Shown one piece after another: positions 23,001 to 33,610 of a stretch of 64,000 nt of DNA. Below the pieces are notes generated by a model that saw nothing but the letters and a program-made list of their open reading frames with translations, was not told the DNA's origin and did no database searches. The DNA lies in NCBI RefSeq assembly GCF_002127325.2, contig NC_035433.2:127335695-127399694 (forward strand), written 5' to 3'. The stretch's first letter is position 1. Each line of letters starts with the position of its first letter. A program made the position numbers and the translations under genes. This DNA comes from Helianthus annuus. Lineage: Eukaryota > Streptophyta > Magnoliopsida > Asterales > Asteraceae.

Positions 23001-23651
23001 ATGTACAAGTATTTCATGCCTGACTTCCAACTTCATGATTTCATTCATCAACACCACTAAACATCAAGTAACTCATATCATGCTCAATTTATCTAACAAG
23101 AATTTATCATATACCACATCATACATCAAAATTACACAAGAATTGAACATGGATAATTCATTCATATCACCATCCTTACCACTACAAGTGGGTTTTATGT
23201 CAAAGCATCAAATGACATCAAAATCTTGTATAGTTCATGTTCTATATGATGCTTATAACATATATTCAGACCCAATTCATACTAATTCGTGACTCCATCA
23301 TAACCCACTTCATACGAAATTACCAAATCATAAATTACAACTTACCAAGTGATTTATAGGGCTAGATGATCATGAATTCATGTACATGCATTAGATCCGA
23401 GCTGAATTTCCCTCTCAATTTGATGATTTTTGTGAAACTAGGGTTGAACCCCTTTTTCTTCTTCCTGACCATCGACACACACACACACACCATGTGTGTG
23501 TGTGGTGTTTTAATTTTATTTTTATAATTTCATGTTTCCCCACTTAACGGTTTTGGTCCCTCCAGTTTCATTTTGATTATGTGAGGGATTAAACTCTTTT
23601 CTTTTTACCAACCGGGTTTTAATTTACCAAACCCGGTTTTGGGGTGTTACA
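20001..23651 (-). repeat. 3' LTR of the LARD-like element
   Basis: Begins TGTAACGCCC and ends GGGGTGTTACA on the plus strand. Notable internal parts are a region of about 700 bp rich in TACA/CATAC steps (20500-21230), which gives meaningless His/Tyr/Thr-rich frames, a cluster of CCGTCGGCGACG palindromes (21388-21540), and a (CA)n-(TG)n inverted stretch (23473-23505). A TATAAATC box on the minus strand lies about 300 bp inside the right end. Confidence 0.9.
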
Positions 23652-24108
23652 AGTCTACCCCCTTAAATTAGGTTTCGTCCCCGAAACCTTTCTCATTTTC
23701 GTTTATACACAAATCTATGTTTGACTTCTTCTTATCAAATCTATACTTTCCATGCCATACTTCCATGTAACCTTCTCATTTCCTTGACCGGTTAGTAAAA
23801 GTTCATCGTCCCTATATATTCAAACTTATACTAATGCTTACTTATAAAGGCAACCATTACATCCTTTTATGTTTTAAATCCGTCCCACGGATTTAAACGT
23901 AACTTCCATACCCTTCATTCCTTCTATGTTTGAATCCATCTAGCGGTTTCAAACATATCATTCGTACCTTTTCTTTCTTACATGTGTTTAACAAAAACTT
24001 AAGGTTTTACCTACCTTCAGCAACTAGGTTTTAAGGTTAGTCACCTTAGTTGTCGAATCATAATTACTTCATTTTAGTTCTATCCATATATGAGTTTTCT
24101 TCTTCCTT

Positions 24109-24387
24109 ACACATTCAACTACCCAAGTAAATGGGGTTCGGCATAAACACTCTCAATGAGAGTTAAGCATACACATTCGACTACCCAAATAATTGGGTTT
24201 CGGCATAAACACTCTCAAGGAGAGTTAAGCATACACATTCCACTACCCAAATAATTGGGTTTGGCATAAACACTCTCAACGAGAGTTAAGCATACACATT
24301 CGACTACCCAAATAATTGGGTTTCGGCATAAACACTCTCAAGGAGAGTTAAGCATACACATTCCACTACCCAAATAATTGGGTTTTT
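24109..24387. repeat. tandem repeat with a 61-62 bp period, about 4.5 units
   Basis: Units start with ACACATTC at about 24109, 24171, 24233, 24294 and 24355. Each contains CCCAAATAATTGGGTTT (an inverted CCCAAAT/ATTGGGT) and CTCTCAAGGAGAG (a short palindrome). The last unit is partial. Confidence 0.85.
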
Positions 24388-25151
24388 CGCTTTTAATCAT
24401 AACTTCTTCTTTCAATCCGTATAACGGATTAAGCTTTTAGCATTCATTAGAGCATTCAATATCACCCGTTCAAAACGGATGGTAGCTTATTCTTATTCGA
24501 CTTGTTCGCTAGAACCGGTCGACTCGCATAACTTTTCATAACCTTCGTTAGCATAACCAAATCCGCAATGGATTTGCTATTTCGCATTCGCTACAACATA
24601 GCGCCCACCTGCTACCCAGTTCTAGCGGACATACCTGCAATGATTGCCACGGTCTCACGAACGTCATATGCTTCTTGCGTACTGGCCAGGTGCGCAATTC
24701 ACACACTAGTTTCGTGCCTTCGTGTAATCATCGACTTATGCCCGAGAAATGGGTTTCAGTTTCGTGCACATTTCTAAAACTTCCCCAAGACCACATCATT
24801 GTCTTTCATTTAATAATTACCCTCCCAAGGAGACCCTTTCCTTTTTCTTTTGACATCGGTACTCATACATATTAGTAGTGTGTACCTGGGGTTAATTTGC
24901 CTATTTGCACCTTTGCCCGCCTTAGCGTTCATCCTATTCTGTATTCACGGATCATCCTCTTCAAACTCTTAAGCTTACCTTGCACATAACACACTATTAG
25001 TTCCTTCAAATACATAATCTAATACATACTTACATTCGCCTTTGCATTTAAGCCTCGATCGAGTCTTGGATTGTACGGGTTCTTGATTACGAGAGCACAC
25101 CGGTTTGAGTTCAAGCATTTACTTTCTATTACTTGATTCTCTCAAACCAGG

Positions 25152-25165
25152 GCTCTGATACCAAC
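25152..25165 (-). promoter_or_regulatory. primer-binding site of the LARD-like element
   Basis: Minus strand GTTGGTATCAGAGC, one base inside the LTR at 25167. It fixes the minus orientation. Confidence 0.85.
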
Positions 25166-25166
25166 T

Positions 25167-28100
25167 TGTAACGCCCTAAAACGTAATACCTTAAAATGAC
25201 GCAGCGGAAAATTTGGGCCTTTAAAATTTCTTTCTATCTTAGTCATGTATCATACTTGGGGTTCGTTACTAGAAATTTTTAAAGTTAATTAAAGGGTTTA
25301 CATCGTTCGTTCTGAATTTTCACATCAATTACATATACGCGTTTGAGCTACGTGACTACTCTTCCCGTACAATTTTTGCTCTTGACTCGATCTTCAATCC
25401 TCCAATGCTTTTAACCGACGATAGACCGTGTAACCTACATTCACCACAACATGCACATCATTAAAATTTGATAATCTACATTCATAATCTATCATACATA
25501 ATTAATTGACCACGCCGCAATCTTTCTATGTGTGCCAGACTTTTCGATTATCCTTCCGAGTACAATCTTGCATTCCAATTCCTCAAAACTTCACGAGGGA
25601 CTACCATAGCATACCTGCAAATCTCATTTCATTCTCAAGGCACATGATTAGTAACTTAGTGCTCAAACATATTAAGGCTATGTACACATATATACTAGCC
25701 CCATTCCCTCATGTACGATTAATACTACATCGTACCTACGCACAACCGTACGTGCACTTTTGGTCACATACTACACACATACATCATACGTACATACATA
25801 CTTACATGTACCCGCGCATACCCCCATACCTCAAAACATACATGCCTGCATTCATTCCTATCTTCATATATTCACCAATACATTTCTACACATGTACCTA
25901 CTTTCATGCGTTCCTACATTCATGTCTACGATCACACGTACTCCTATACATACACTAATACACATTTGCATACGCACACACATTTCTATACTTCCACATA
26001 TATACATACATACACTTCCACATACGCACTTACATTCGTACATCTCTACACACATGCATACATACACATCTACATACGAACATATCTCTCCTACATCTTA
26101 ACATACAAGCATATTCTATACGTACCTTTATACATACGTATGTACACATCTACACACATACATACCCTTCCTACATTGTTACATACGTACATATTCTCGT
26201 ACATATCTATACACTTCTACATACGCACCTACATTCATGTCTCTACTTGCATGCATACATACACATCTACATATGAACATACCTCCCCGCGATCTTTACA
26301 CACATGCATATACTTATACCTATCTTTATACATACGCACATACTCTAACGATCATGTACTAGATCACACGTACCTCTTACATAATCATATGTTATTAATA
26401 TGGGTCTTAGTCTTAGCTTTTTGGCCTATCAACATTTAAGAACCCTCAGAATCATGTTTGGAAAGTCCGCCGTAGTCCACGGATATCAAACCGAAGCCCA
26501 CGGTACGTTAATTAACTTAAATAACGAAGTTTCAGCTTTTGGGACTTGGGAAGGCCGTCGCCGACGCCCCTAGGGCCGTCGGCGACGGGCCTTGCATTTA
26601 CCCGTAGCCCAAAAACCCGTAGACAGGAGATTAACCCGTCAGCACAAAAATGGTTTTTCCCTTGCCCGTCGGCGACGGCCCCCCACCCGTCGGCGACGCC
26701 CTCTAGAATCTGCAGTTTTCTGCAGATTCGTTTCGTCGTCCGTACGCACTAAAACGTGCGTATCTTTTGAACCGTTTACCCGTTTAACCTCCCGTTTCTT
26801 CCTACATGCTTGTAAATTCGCATTCTACCATGTGGACTTGAAATCCCATATCCGAATTAAGGAAATTCTTAACTTGTGAACTATCGACTTATTATTCATT
26901 TATGACTTGTTTGACCCGTTCATATTTTCTTCAACAACACATTCGATTTAGCCCAGAACTTACAAGAACATTATAGCTATAAAACCTTTACATTATCCGC
27001 ACTTCCACTCACCCATTAACGTGCTTATGCCCAATCCTACCCGTCACCCGGTTACCATTCCGTAGACACTTCTTATTCCTCGTTTCATCATAACATCAAG
27101 ACCTCATTTTGACCCATTACATCTACTTAGCAAAATCGTTGGTTTCATACCACCCATCCATTATTTGTCTCAACCATTATGCTAATTAACTAAAACGTAA
27201 CCTTACTTAACAAATTAAGAAGTGATTCCGGAAATCACTTACCTTGTGCATCCGTGTTCGTAGCCGCTTCCTTGCCTCATCTTGACCCGTTAGCCTTCCA
27301 TGCTTGAGTACGTGTTAATGTAGTTCCTATCCTTTCATGTCACCACATCCATATTCTTTGTTAGCATACAAACTCATACATATCATCCATCATTTCTAAT
27401 TCATACCTTACATTAGACTTTCATTAGTCAAATTTTTAACAACATAAGGCATAGATCTACAATCACATCTTTTCAAGCTCGTATAATTCTACATGTCTTC
27501 ATACACAACACATAATGATATAACATGTACCGTATGAGTTCTCAAACCTTATATTCGTGTTAGGAAGCCTACCATACTATCCTCACATTCGTTGACTTTC
27601 TAGAAAGTCAACTATTAGATGTGCAAATTCTCATCCTTATAACGATACGGTTACGTTGATAAAGTTAACCATACTAATAACACTATATGCATTTCATACT
27701 CATGTTCTAGGACACACGTACGCGCATATAATTACTTACACACACATATATGTAATACATTTCATTCATACTAGCATTTTCATGTCTCTACAACTAACAC
27801 TATAACACATATTAGCTAAACCAATATCGTTCCAATATTACTCCTTTATACAAATCTCATATGCTTCACATTTAGTGTACATTACTCCATGATTTCAATT
27901 AAGAAATTATTCAAACATATGGTGAACATCATACCACTTCAGCCTAGAGTACAACCTTCCAATGCACACCTTTTACCAAATCATATAACCAACCAAAAAT
28001 CATACATGTATTTCATCTAAAATATATTTCTCATGTTCAATTATAACCAATTACATGACATCCAAATATTATACATTTTCATCCATTACATGCATTCAAT

Positions 28101-28819
28101 CTCATCTAGAAATCTCACCTAGACATTTCATCAAACACTTGGTGTGCATACCACTGTCTAAGCATAATGTACAAGTATTTCATGCCTCACTTCCAACTTC
28201 ATGATTTCATTCATCAACACCACTAAACATCAAGTAACTCATATCATGCTCAATTTATCTAACAAGAATTTATCATATACCACATCATACATCAAAATTA
28301 CACAAGAATTGAACATGGATAATTCATTCATATCACCATCCTTACCACTACAAGTGGGTTTTATGTCAAAGCATCAAATGACATCAAAATCTTGTATAGT
28401 TCATGTTCTATATGATGCTTATAACATATATTCAGACCCAATTCATACTAATTCGTGACTCCATCATAACCCACTTCATACGAAATTACCAAATCATAAA
28501 TTACAACTTACCAAGTGATTTATAGGGCTAGATGATCATGAATTCATGTACATGCATTAGATCCGAGCTGAATTTCCCTCTCAATTTGATGATTTTTGTG
28601 AAACTAGGGTTGAACCCCTTTTTCTTCTTCCTGACCATCGACACACACACACACACACCATGTGTGTGTGTGGTGTTTTAATTTTATTTTTATAATTTCA
28701 TGTTTCCCCACTTAACGGTTTTGGTCCCTCCAGTTTCATTTTGATTATGTGAGGGATTAAACTCTTTTCTTTTTACCAACCGGGTTTTAATTTACCAAAC
28801 CCGGTTTTGGGGTGTTACA
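25167..28819 (-). repeat. 5' LTR of the LARD-like element
   Basis: Near-identical to 20001-23651. Seen differences are A here for G at 21468, C here for G at 23022, and one extra CA step. The minus-strand TATA box (CCTATAAATC) is near 28517-28524. Confidence 0.9.
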
Positions 28820-30476
28820 TCCCGACTCGTTCGGGTCGTCTCCTATACCCATACCACCTCCACCTCCTTCTCATCCCATGATCACGCGTGCTAAATCTGG
28901 GATTTTTAAGCCTCGCCATCGTGTTGATTTGGCTCATACTACTCAATTTCCTTTACATCGTGCATTATTTGCTGTTACGGATCCTAAACCATACAATGTT
29001 GCATCAAAGGATTCGAAATGGATTAAAGCGATGGATGATGAAATTCAAGCTCTTTATAAGAACAACACTTGGTCTCTTGTTCCGCGTCCTAATAATGCTA
29101 ATGTTGTTGGATCAAAATGGTTGTTTCGAACCAAATTTAAATCAGATGGTTTAATTGAACGTCACAAGGCCAGACTTGTTGCCCAAGGATTTACTCAAGT
29201 ACCTTGTCTTGACTACTCTCATACATTTAGCCTAGTTGTTAAGGCTACCACTGTGCGTACTGTTCTTGCTTTAGCCTTTATTAACGGCTGGGATTTACAT
29301 CAGTTAGATGTTAACAATGCATTCTTGCTTGGACATCTTACTGAACAAGTTTTTATGGAACAACCTTTGGGCTATGTTGATCATCAATTTCCGAACCATG
29401 TTTGTAAGTTAAACAAAGCTATATATGGCCTGAAACAAGCTCCCAGGGCATGGTTTCATCGCTTGTGTACCTTTCTTACAAACAATGGTTTTTCTAATAG
29501 TCATGCGGATCCTTCGTTGTTCATCTTCAAACGTGACTCTTGTATTATGTATCTTTTGGTCTATGTTGATGATTTAATCTTAACGGGGAATGATACTTCC
29601 ATTATCACATCCTTCATTTCTTGTCTCAACAAAGAATTTGCTATCAAAGATCTTGGGAAACTCAACTACTTTTTAGGATTGGAGGTTACCTACACACAAC
29701 ATGGTCTTTTCTTAAATCAATCTTAATACACTTTAGATATTTTGTCTCGTGCTAAGATGTTGGATGCAAAACCTGCTCCAACACCTTTAAGCAGAAATGT
29801 TTCTTTTGTTTCTACAGGTGATCCTTTTCCGGATGCTACTCATTATCGGTCCATCGTAGGTGCTCTCCAGTATTGGACAATCACGAGACCTGACATTTCT
29901 TATGCTGTGAATCAAGTCAGCCAGTTTTTGAATGCTCCTACCATTGCTTATTTTCAAGAGGTCAAACGGATTTTGCGCTACCTTAAAGGAACTATTGCTT
30001 TTGGCTTACATTACAGTAGACCTACTACCGCTGCTCTCATTGGGTACTCAGATGCTGATTGGGCTCGTTGCTTAGAAACAAGACGATCTACCTATGGCTA
30101 CTCTATATTCTTGGGAGGAAATCTTATCTCCTGGAGTGCCAAAAAGCAACCAACTGTTGCTCGATCGAGTTGTGAATCTGAATACAGGGCTATGGCTAAT
30201 ACTGCCGCAGAGATTGTTTGGTTAACGCATCTTCTTCAGGAACTTCATGCTTTACCAGTGGAACGTCCTACTATTCTGTGTGACAATCAAAGTGCCATCT
30301 TCCTCACTCAGAATCCTGTCTCACAAAAACGAACAAAACATATTGATCTTGATTATCATTTTTTGAGAGAACTTGTCGCTGCTGGAAAGTTGTTTACCAA
30401 ATATGTTCCGACCAAGCTTCAGGTGGCTGACATTTTCACCAAGAGTCTTTCGACATCTCAGTTCAACGCCTTTTGA
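28820..30476 (+). pseudogene. Copia reverse transcriptase and RNase H
   Basis: The frame resumes after the inserted element. An in-frame ATG at 28812 lies in the foreign LTR and is not the start. Blocks in order are KWLFRTKFKSDG and RHKARLVAQGFTQ, then QLDVNNAFLLGHL (catalytic Asp), LKQAPRAWF and LLVYVDDLILTG (YVDD active site). A TAA at 29724-29726 replaces a probable Lys codon. RNase H follows in frame with SDADWARC, SSCESEYRAM and CDNQSAIFL, ending in VADIFTKSL and a TGA. Reverse transcriptase and RNase H are otherwise complete. Confidence 0.9.
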
Positions 30477-30520
30477 GATATGCTAAGGATTGGTCCTCCA
30501 TCGTTCAGTTTGCGGGGGGA

Positions 30521-30657
30521 TATTAGATAAGATAAAGTTAATGTTTAGTATTATATTCTTTTATTACTTTAAGGTACCAAAGTGTAATATTATCTTCTAT
30601 ATAAACTCTTGTAACCTTCCTTTTATTAATGTGAAGAAAGGACTCTACAACTTATCA
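30521..30657 (+). repeat. 3' LTR of Copia C
   Basis: It follows the polypurine tract GCGGGGGGA. It has the same 137-bp length as the 5' LTR and is followed by the ACGTC target duplication. Confidence 0.9.
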
Positions 30658-30662
30658 ACGTC

Positions 30663-31965
30663 CTTCTTGAGTTAACCATTCCAATCTGAAAGTAAATGGA
30701 ATAAAAAAATTCAATTTTTCGTAATAAATTTAAAGTTTAAAGCACAAATCCTGATCAAATTGATATGGTAAAGGGTTAGAACGAGTCAATTAAAAAAAGG
30801 GTTGTTTTGGTTGGGTCAAAACAGGTTCAGGTCTAAACGGGTTCGGTTCAGAATGGGTTTGGGTACTTTTTAATATTTGTTTTGGTAAAAAATGTATATA
30901 AAAGATGACGCTTTGATAACGAACTATTTTTTGTACCGAATAAAAATTAGGGCCTCTTATCCATTTTGATTATAAACTTGATCAACCCGACCTAATTAAC
31001 TCACCTGAAGAACTCCCCTATGCTTGCTTGTTTGTATGTGTTAAATTGTTTGTTCACTAATTAAGAACTCCACCATATATATATATATTGTCTTCTTTCT
31101 AATATTATGTTTGTCGTTAACAATTATAGGTGCGGAACTTGCAATCCAAAGTGGAAAGGTTAAATAAACGATTCAAAGAGGCGCAACAATCCCACATTGA
31201 AATGTTATAAAACCGGGTCGAAGAGATGTAACAACCAATGAGAGAAGATATGCAACGATAAATAGCCGAGTTTATGAAACAATTTGGTAATCCTAGCAAT
31301 CCTCCACCATAGTTTAGTTTTTGTTTGTTGTCTTTTGCGGTTGAACTTGTAATTTGACAACAGTGTCATATTTTGTGGTTGAACTTGTAATTTGACAACC
31401 GTGTCATATTGTGGTTGAACTTGTAGTTGGAAAACATATTGTATTTTGTGGACGAACTTTAGTTTATAATGGTATGGTATTTAGGATTTTTTATCTGCAT
31501 TGTTAGTAGAAAAAATCTGGATTTTTAGTTTTTTTTTTATTAAAAAGTTTTTAGTCGGAAATTGGTAGGAAGAGAAATTAGAAAATCTAGTCGGAAAACT
31601 GTGGGAAGGTTATGGTAAGAAAACAGTAGGTACATGGTGGTCGAAAAACAGTAGGAACATGGTGGTCGGAAAACATTAGGTACACGGTGGTCGGAAAATA
31701 GTAGGAAAACGGCGGTCGGAAAATAGTAGGAAAACGGCTGTCGGAAAGCTGTAGGAAAATTATGGTCGGGATTTTGTCGGAAATAGTAACTTCTTTTTTT
31801 TTGTCAGAAATTTGTCGCCAATTTAGTCGGATACTTGTCGGAAATATTTTCCTACAAGGCTTTTTCCGACAAACGTATTTCTGTCGGAAATTGGTCGGAA
31901 ACGCCGTTTTCTGACAGTTTTCCGACAAAAACCTTGGTCGGAAATAAGACAGTATTTTAGTAGTG
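30663..31965 (+). mobile_element. CACTA transposon 3' end, right copy
   Basis: Homologous to 4253-6182 with many small changes. The GTCGGAAA subterminal repeats (31555-31940) and the CACTACTAAAA end on the opposite strand (31955-31965) are kept. Its upstream part is cut by the Copia C insertion. Confidence 0.75.
31130..31312 (+). pseudogene. CACTA C-terminal coiled-coil exon, right copy
   Basis: It matches the left copy but has at least three in-frame stops of its own (TAA/TAG changes). It keeps the Lys codon where the left copy has a stop, and ends naturally after NPSNPPP with TAG. The two copies have therefore decayed independently. Confidence 0.55.
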
Positions 31966-33035
31966 ACAGTTGGCAAGATTACGCCAATTCCTTTGAGTGA
32001 AGTGAGATCTTCAGATTTTGAGGAACGAGATAGAATAAGAATGTACTTCCCAAGGAAAGGCTCACAATTCACACTATCATGTTGACTTTTATTGGAAAGA
32101 CTACTCTCCTATGGTCTTCAAGAGGTTTCTCTTGTATATCTAACAGTGAATCAAGGAATTAACAAACCTAGAAACCGAATTGAAATTGCAAATAATATAA
32201 TGAAACCTGGATTATTCTCTGAATCGTATGAGAATTATCAGATAAACCTATTTGCGGGTTACACACAATGATTTATGAGATTAGACAGAGATCACTTTTG
32301 TTGGAATTGAATTTGATGATTATGTGAATATTGATGATGAACGCACACTGTAACCGTCGTAGTCTTTTTCTTTTGTTTTGTACGCTTGTGTGCGATCGAG
32401 AAAAAAGAAGCGTGCACGTTATACTTCATCGGCCAAAAGACTTAAAGTCATATAATGGTGACCTTTTTTATTAGCAGTGACCTTATTTATTGTATTAAAG
32501 AACATTAGCCGCACATTAACCCCAAGTTGGTTACTGCTATTTGCAAAATGTTAGATAGAAAAAGAAAATTAAAGAGTAGATTTGTGGACAGATAATTAAT
32601 AGGATTTATGATTTGATGCACGACTGTAGTTGCACAATGGAGGGGGTTTTGAGGGAGCTGTTCAAGTTAGATGCTGCAGAATATATGATGCCCCTATGTT
32701 TGACAATGACAGATTTGTAATCAAGACATTAAGAAGGTCTGAGCTGAATGTTTGAACCTTGTAGTTGTAAATGTTTGGGGCTAAAATTAGTTGTATCGCT
32801 ATCTATCTGGAGAGAAGCATTGATCTTTATGAACAAATTAAACCTCATTATTAAAAGTGTGTTGATTAATTGATTTAGTTAAAAATAAAAGTGTGTTGAT
32901 CTTGTCGCTTACAATATTTTGTAGGTTTTACTCAAGATGCTTCCAAGCTATTATGATCATGTAAAGGAGTATGATAACACGCTCATCATAAAAATTTTTG
33001 GCCTCCATGAGATAGCAGTGAGAGGTGGCGGGAAG
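31966..33035 (+). pseudogene. PIP5K-like pseudogene fragment, right copy
   Basis: It starts one base shifted relative to the left copy (ACAGTTGGCAAG) and shares REVRSSDFEERDRIRMYF. It keeps an extra piece missing on the left (about 32640-32760) with LRELFKLDAAEYMM and NDRFVIKTLRRSEL, as in PIP5K catalytic domains. The last piece (about 32928-33035) reads [18 protein letters not shown] and stops at a GT donor. About 500 bp near 32120-32640 interrupt it. No complete kinase core remains. Confidence 0.8.
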
Positions 33036-33060
33036 GTAACTATTACCAATTAATAGCCTA

Positions 33061-33207
33061 ATTTTTTTCGAAAACAAACTTTAGTTGACTAGTTATTTAT
33101 AAATGGTTTTTAAACCTTTGACTCAATAATAAACTATGTTTTATATCAAGCATTTTCTTTTAAATCAAATTTTTTTTTTTGCAAACATTAATATTCTCTT
33201 ACTAAAG
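33061..33207. repeat. DEFL 3' flank, separated from DEFL3 by the nest
   Basis: CGAAAACAAACTTTAGTTGA through AATATTCTCTTACTAAAG matches 6992-7130, the region downstream of DEFL1. The homology resumes at 62576 (CGCATAATTTATTC), so the intervening 29.4 kb is inserted DNA. Confidence 0.8.
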
Positions 33208-33610
33208 ATTGTGGGTCAGAATTAATGACTTATTTCCAATGTTTTAAAAACCGGTAAATACCGGCCGGTTATACTGGTATTTCCGTTTTCAGATGTAAAT
33301 CCGGCACGAAACACCCCGGTAAACAAGTGAAACGGCATAAGGTTTGTACCGGCGGTAAAATCCGGTATACCGGTTTGAAACGTAATACCGGTACCGGCCC
33401 AGGGCTATTTTAGTTTGGGTTGTTACTTATTTTTATTATATACGTTACTTATCTTACGTAATTTTTATATATTATGATAATTCGTAACTAAAAGTTCTTA
33501 TTTAATATTATATGAAATGAAAATAGTTATCCTCTAGTTGATGAGGATGACGATAATAGTGAATTTTATCTTTTATGCGATCGTGAACTTGATGTATTCA
33601 ACACTCAAAT

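Larger units (their letters stand above)
23652..25166 (-). other. internal region of the LARD-like element, non-coding
   Basis: It lies between the LTRs, with a polypurine tract (minus strand AAGGGGGTAGACT) at the left and a primer site at the right. It has a tandem repeat of about 61 bp and no long ORF. The longest open stretch is about 70 codons with no recognisable motif. The domain contents of a normal Gypsy internal region are entirely absent. Confidence 0.8.
20001..28819 (-). mobile_element. LARD-like pol-less LTR element, very young
   Basis: Two LTRs of 3651 and 3653 bp are separated by only 1515 bp. The element is flanked by the 5-bp duplication TCCCG (19996-20000 and 28820-28824). 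A minus-strand primer site (25152-25165) and polypurine tract (23652-23666) are in the right places. No retroelement domain was recognised in any frame. The LTR start TGTAACACCCC matches the Gypsy elements here, so it probably relies on a Gypsy partner. The LTRs differ by two substitutions and one CA-repeat step by eye, which implies a very recent insertion. Confidence 0.9.
18780..30657 (+). mobile_element. Copia C: internally deleted Copia element, split by a pol-less LTR element
   Basis: Two 137-bp LTRs (18780-18916 and 30521-30657) are flanked by the 5-bp duplication ACGTC (18775-18779 and 30658-30662). Without the inserted element (20001-28819) it is only about 3.05 kb long. Gag, protease and the front half of integrase are missing. 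It keeps the integrase C-terminal half, reverse transcriptase and RNase H in Copia order. The LTR starts TATTAG rather than TG at both ends, so the base change was in the parent. It inserted into the right-hand CACTA copy. Confidence 0.9.

Noticed and set aside
24109..24387. Regular repeats resembling a CRISPR array
   Set aside because: Units of 61-62 bp are directly tandem with no unique spacers, in plant nuclear DNA.
28812..28819. ATG upstream of the Copia reverse transcriptase as a gene start
   Set aside because: It lies in the inserted element's LTR. The polyprotein was cut by the insertion and has no start there.
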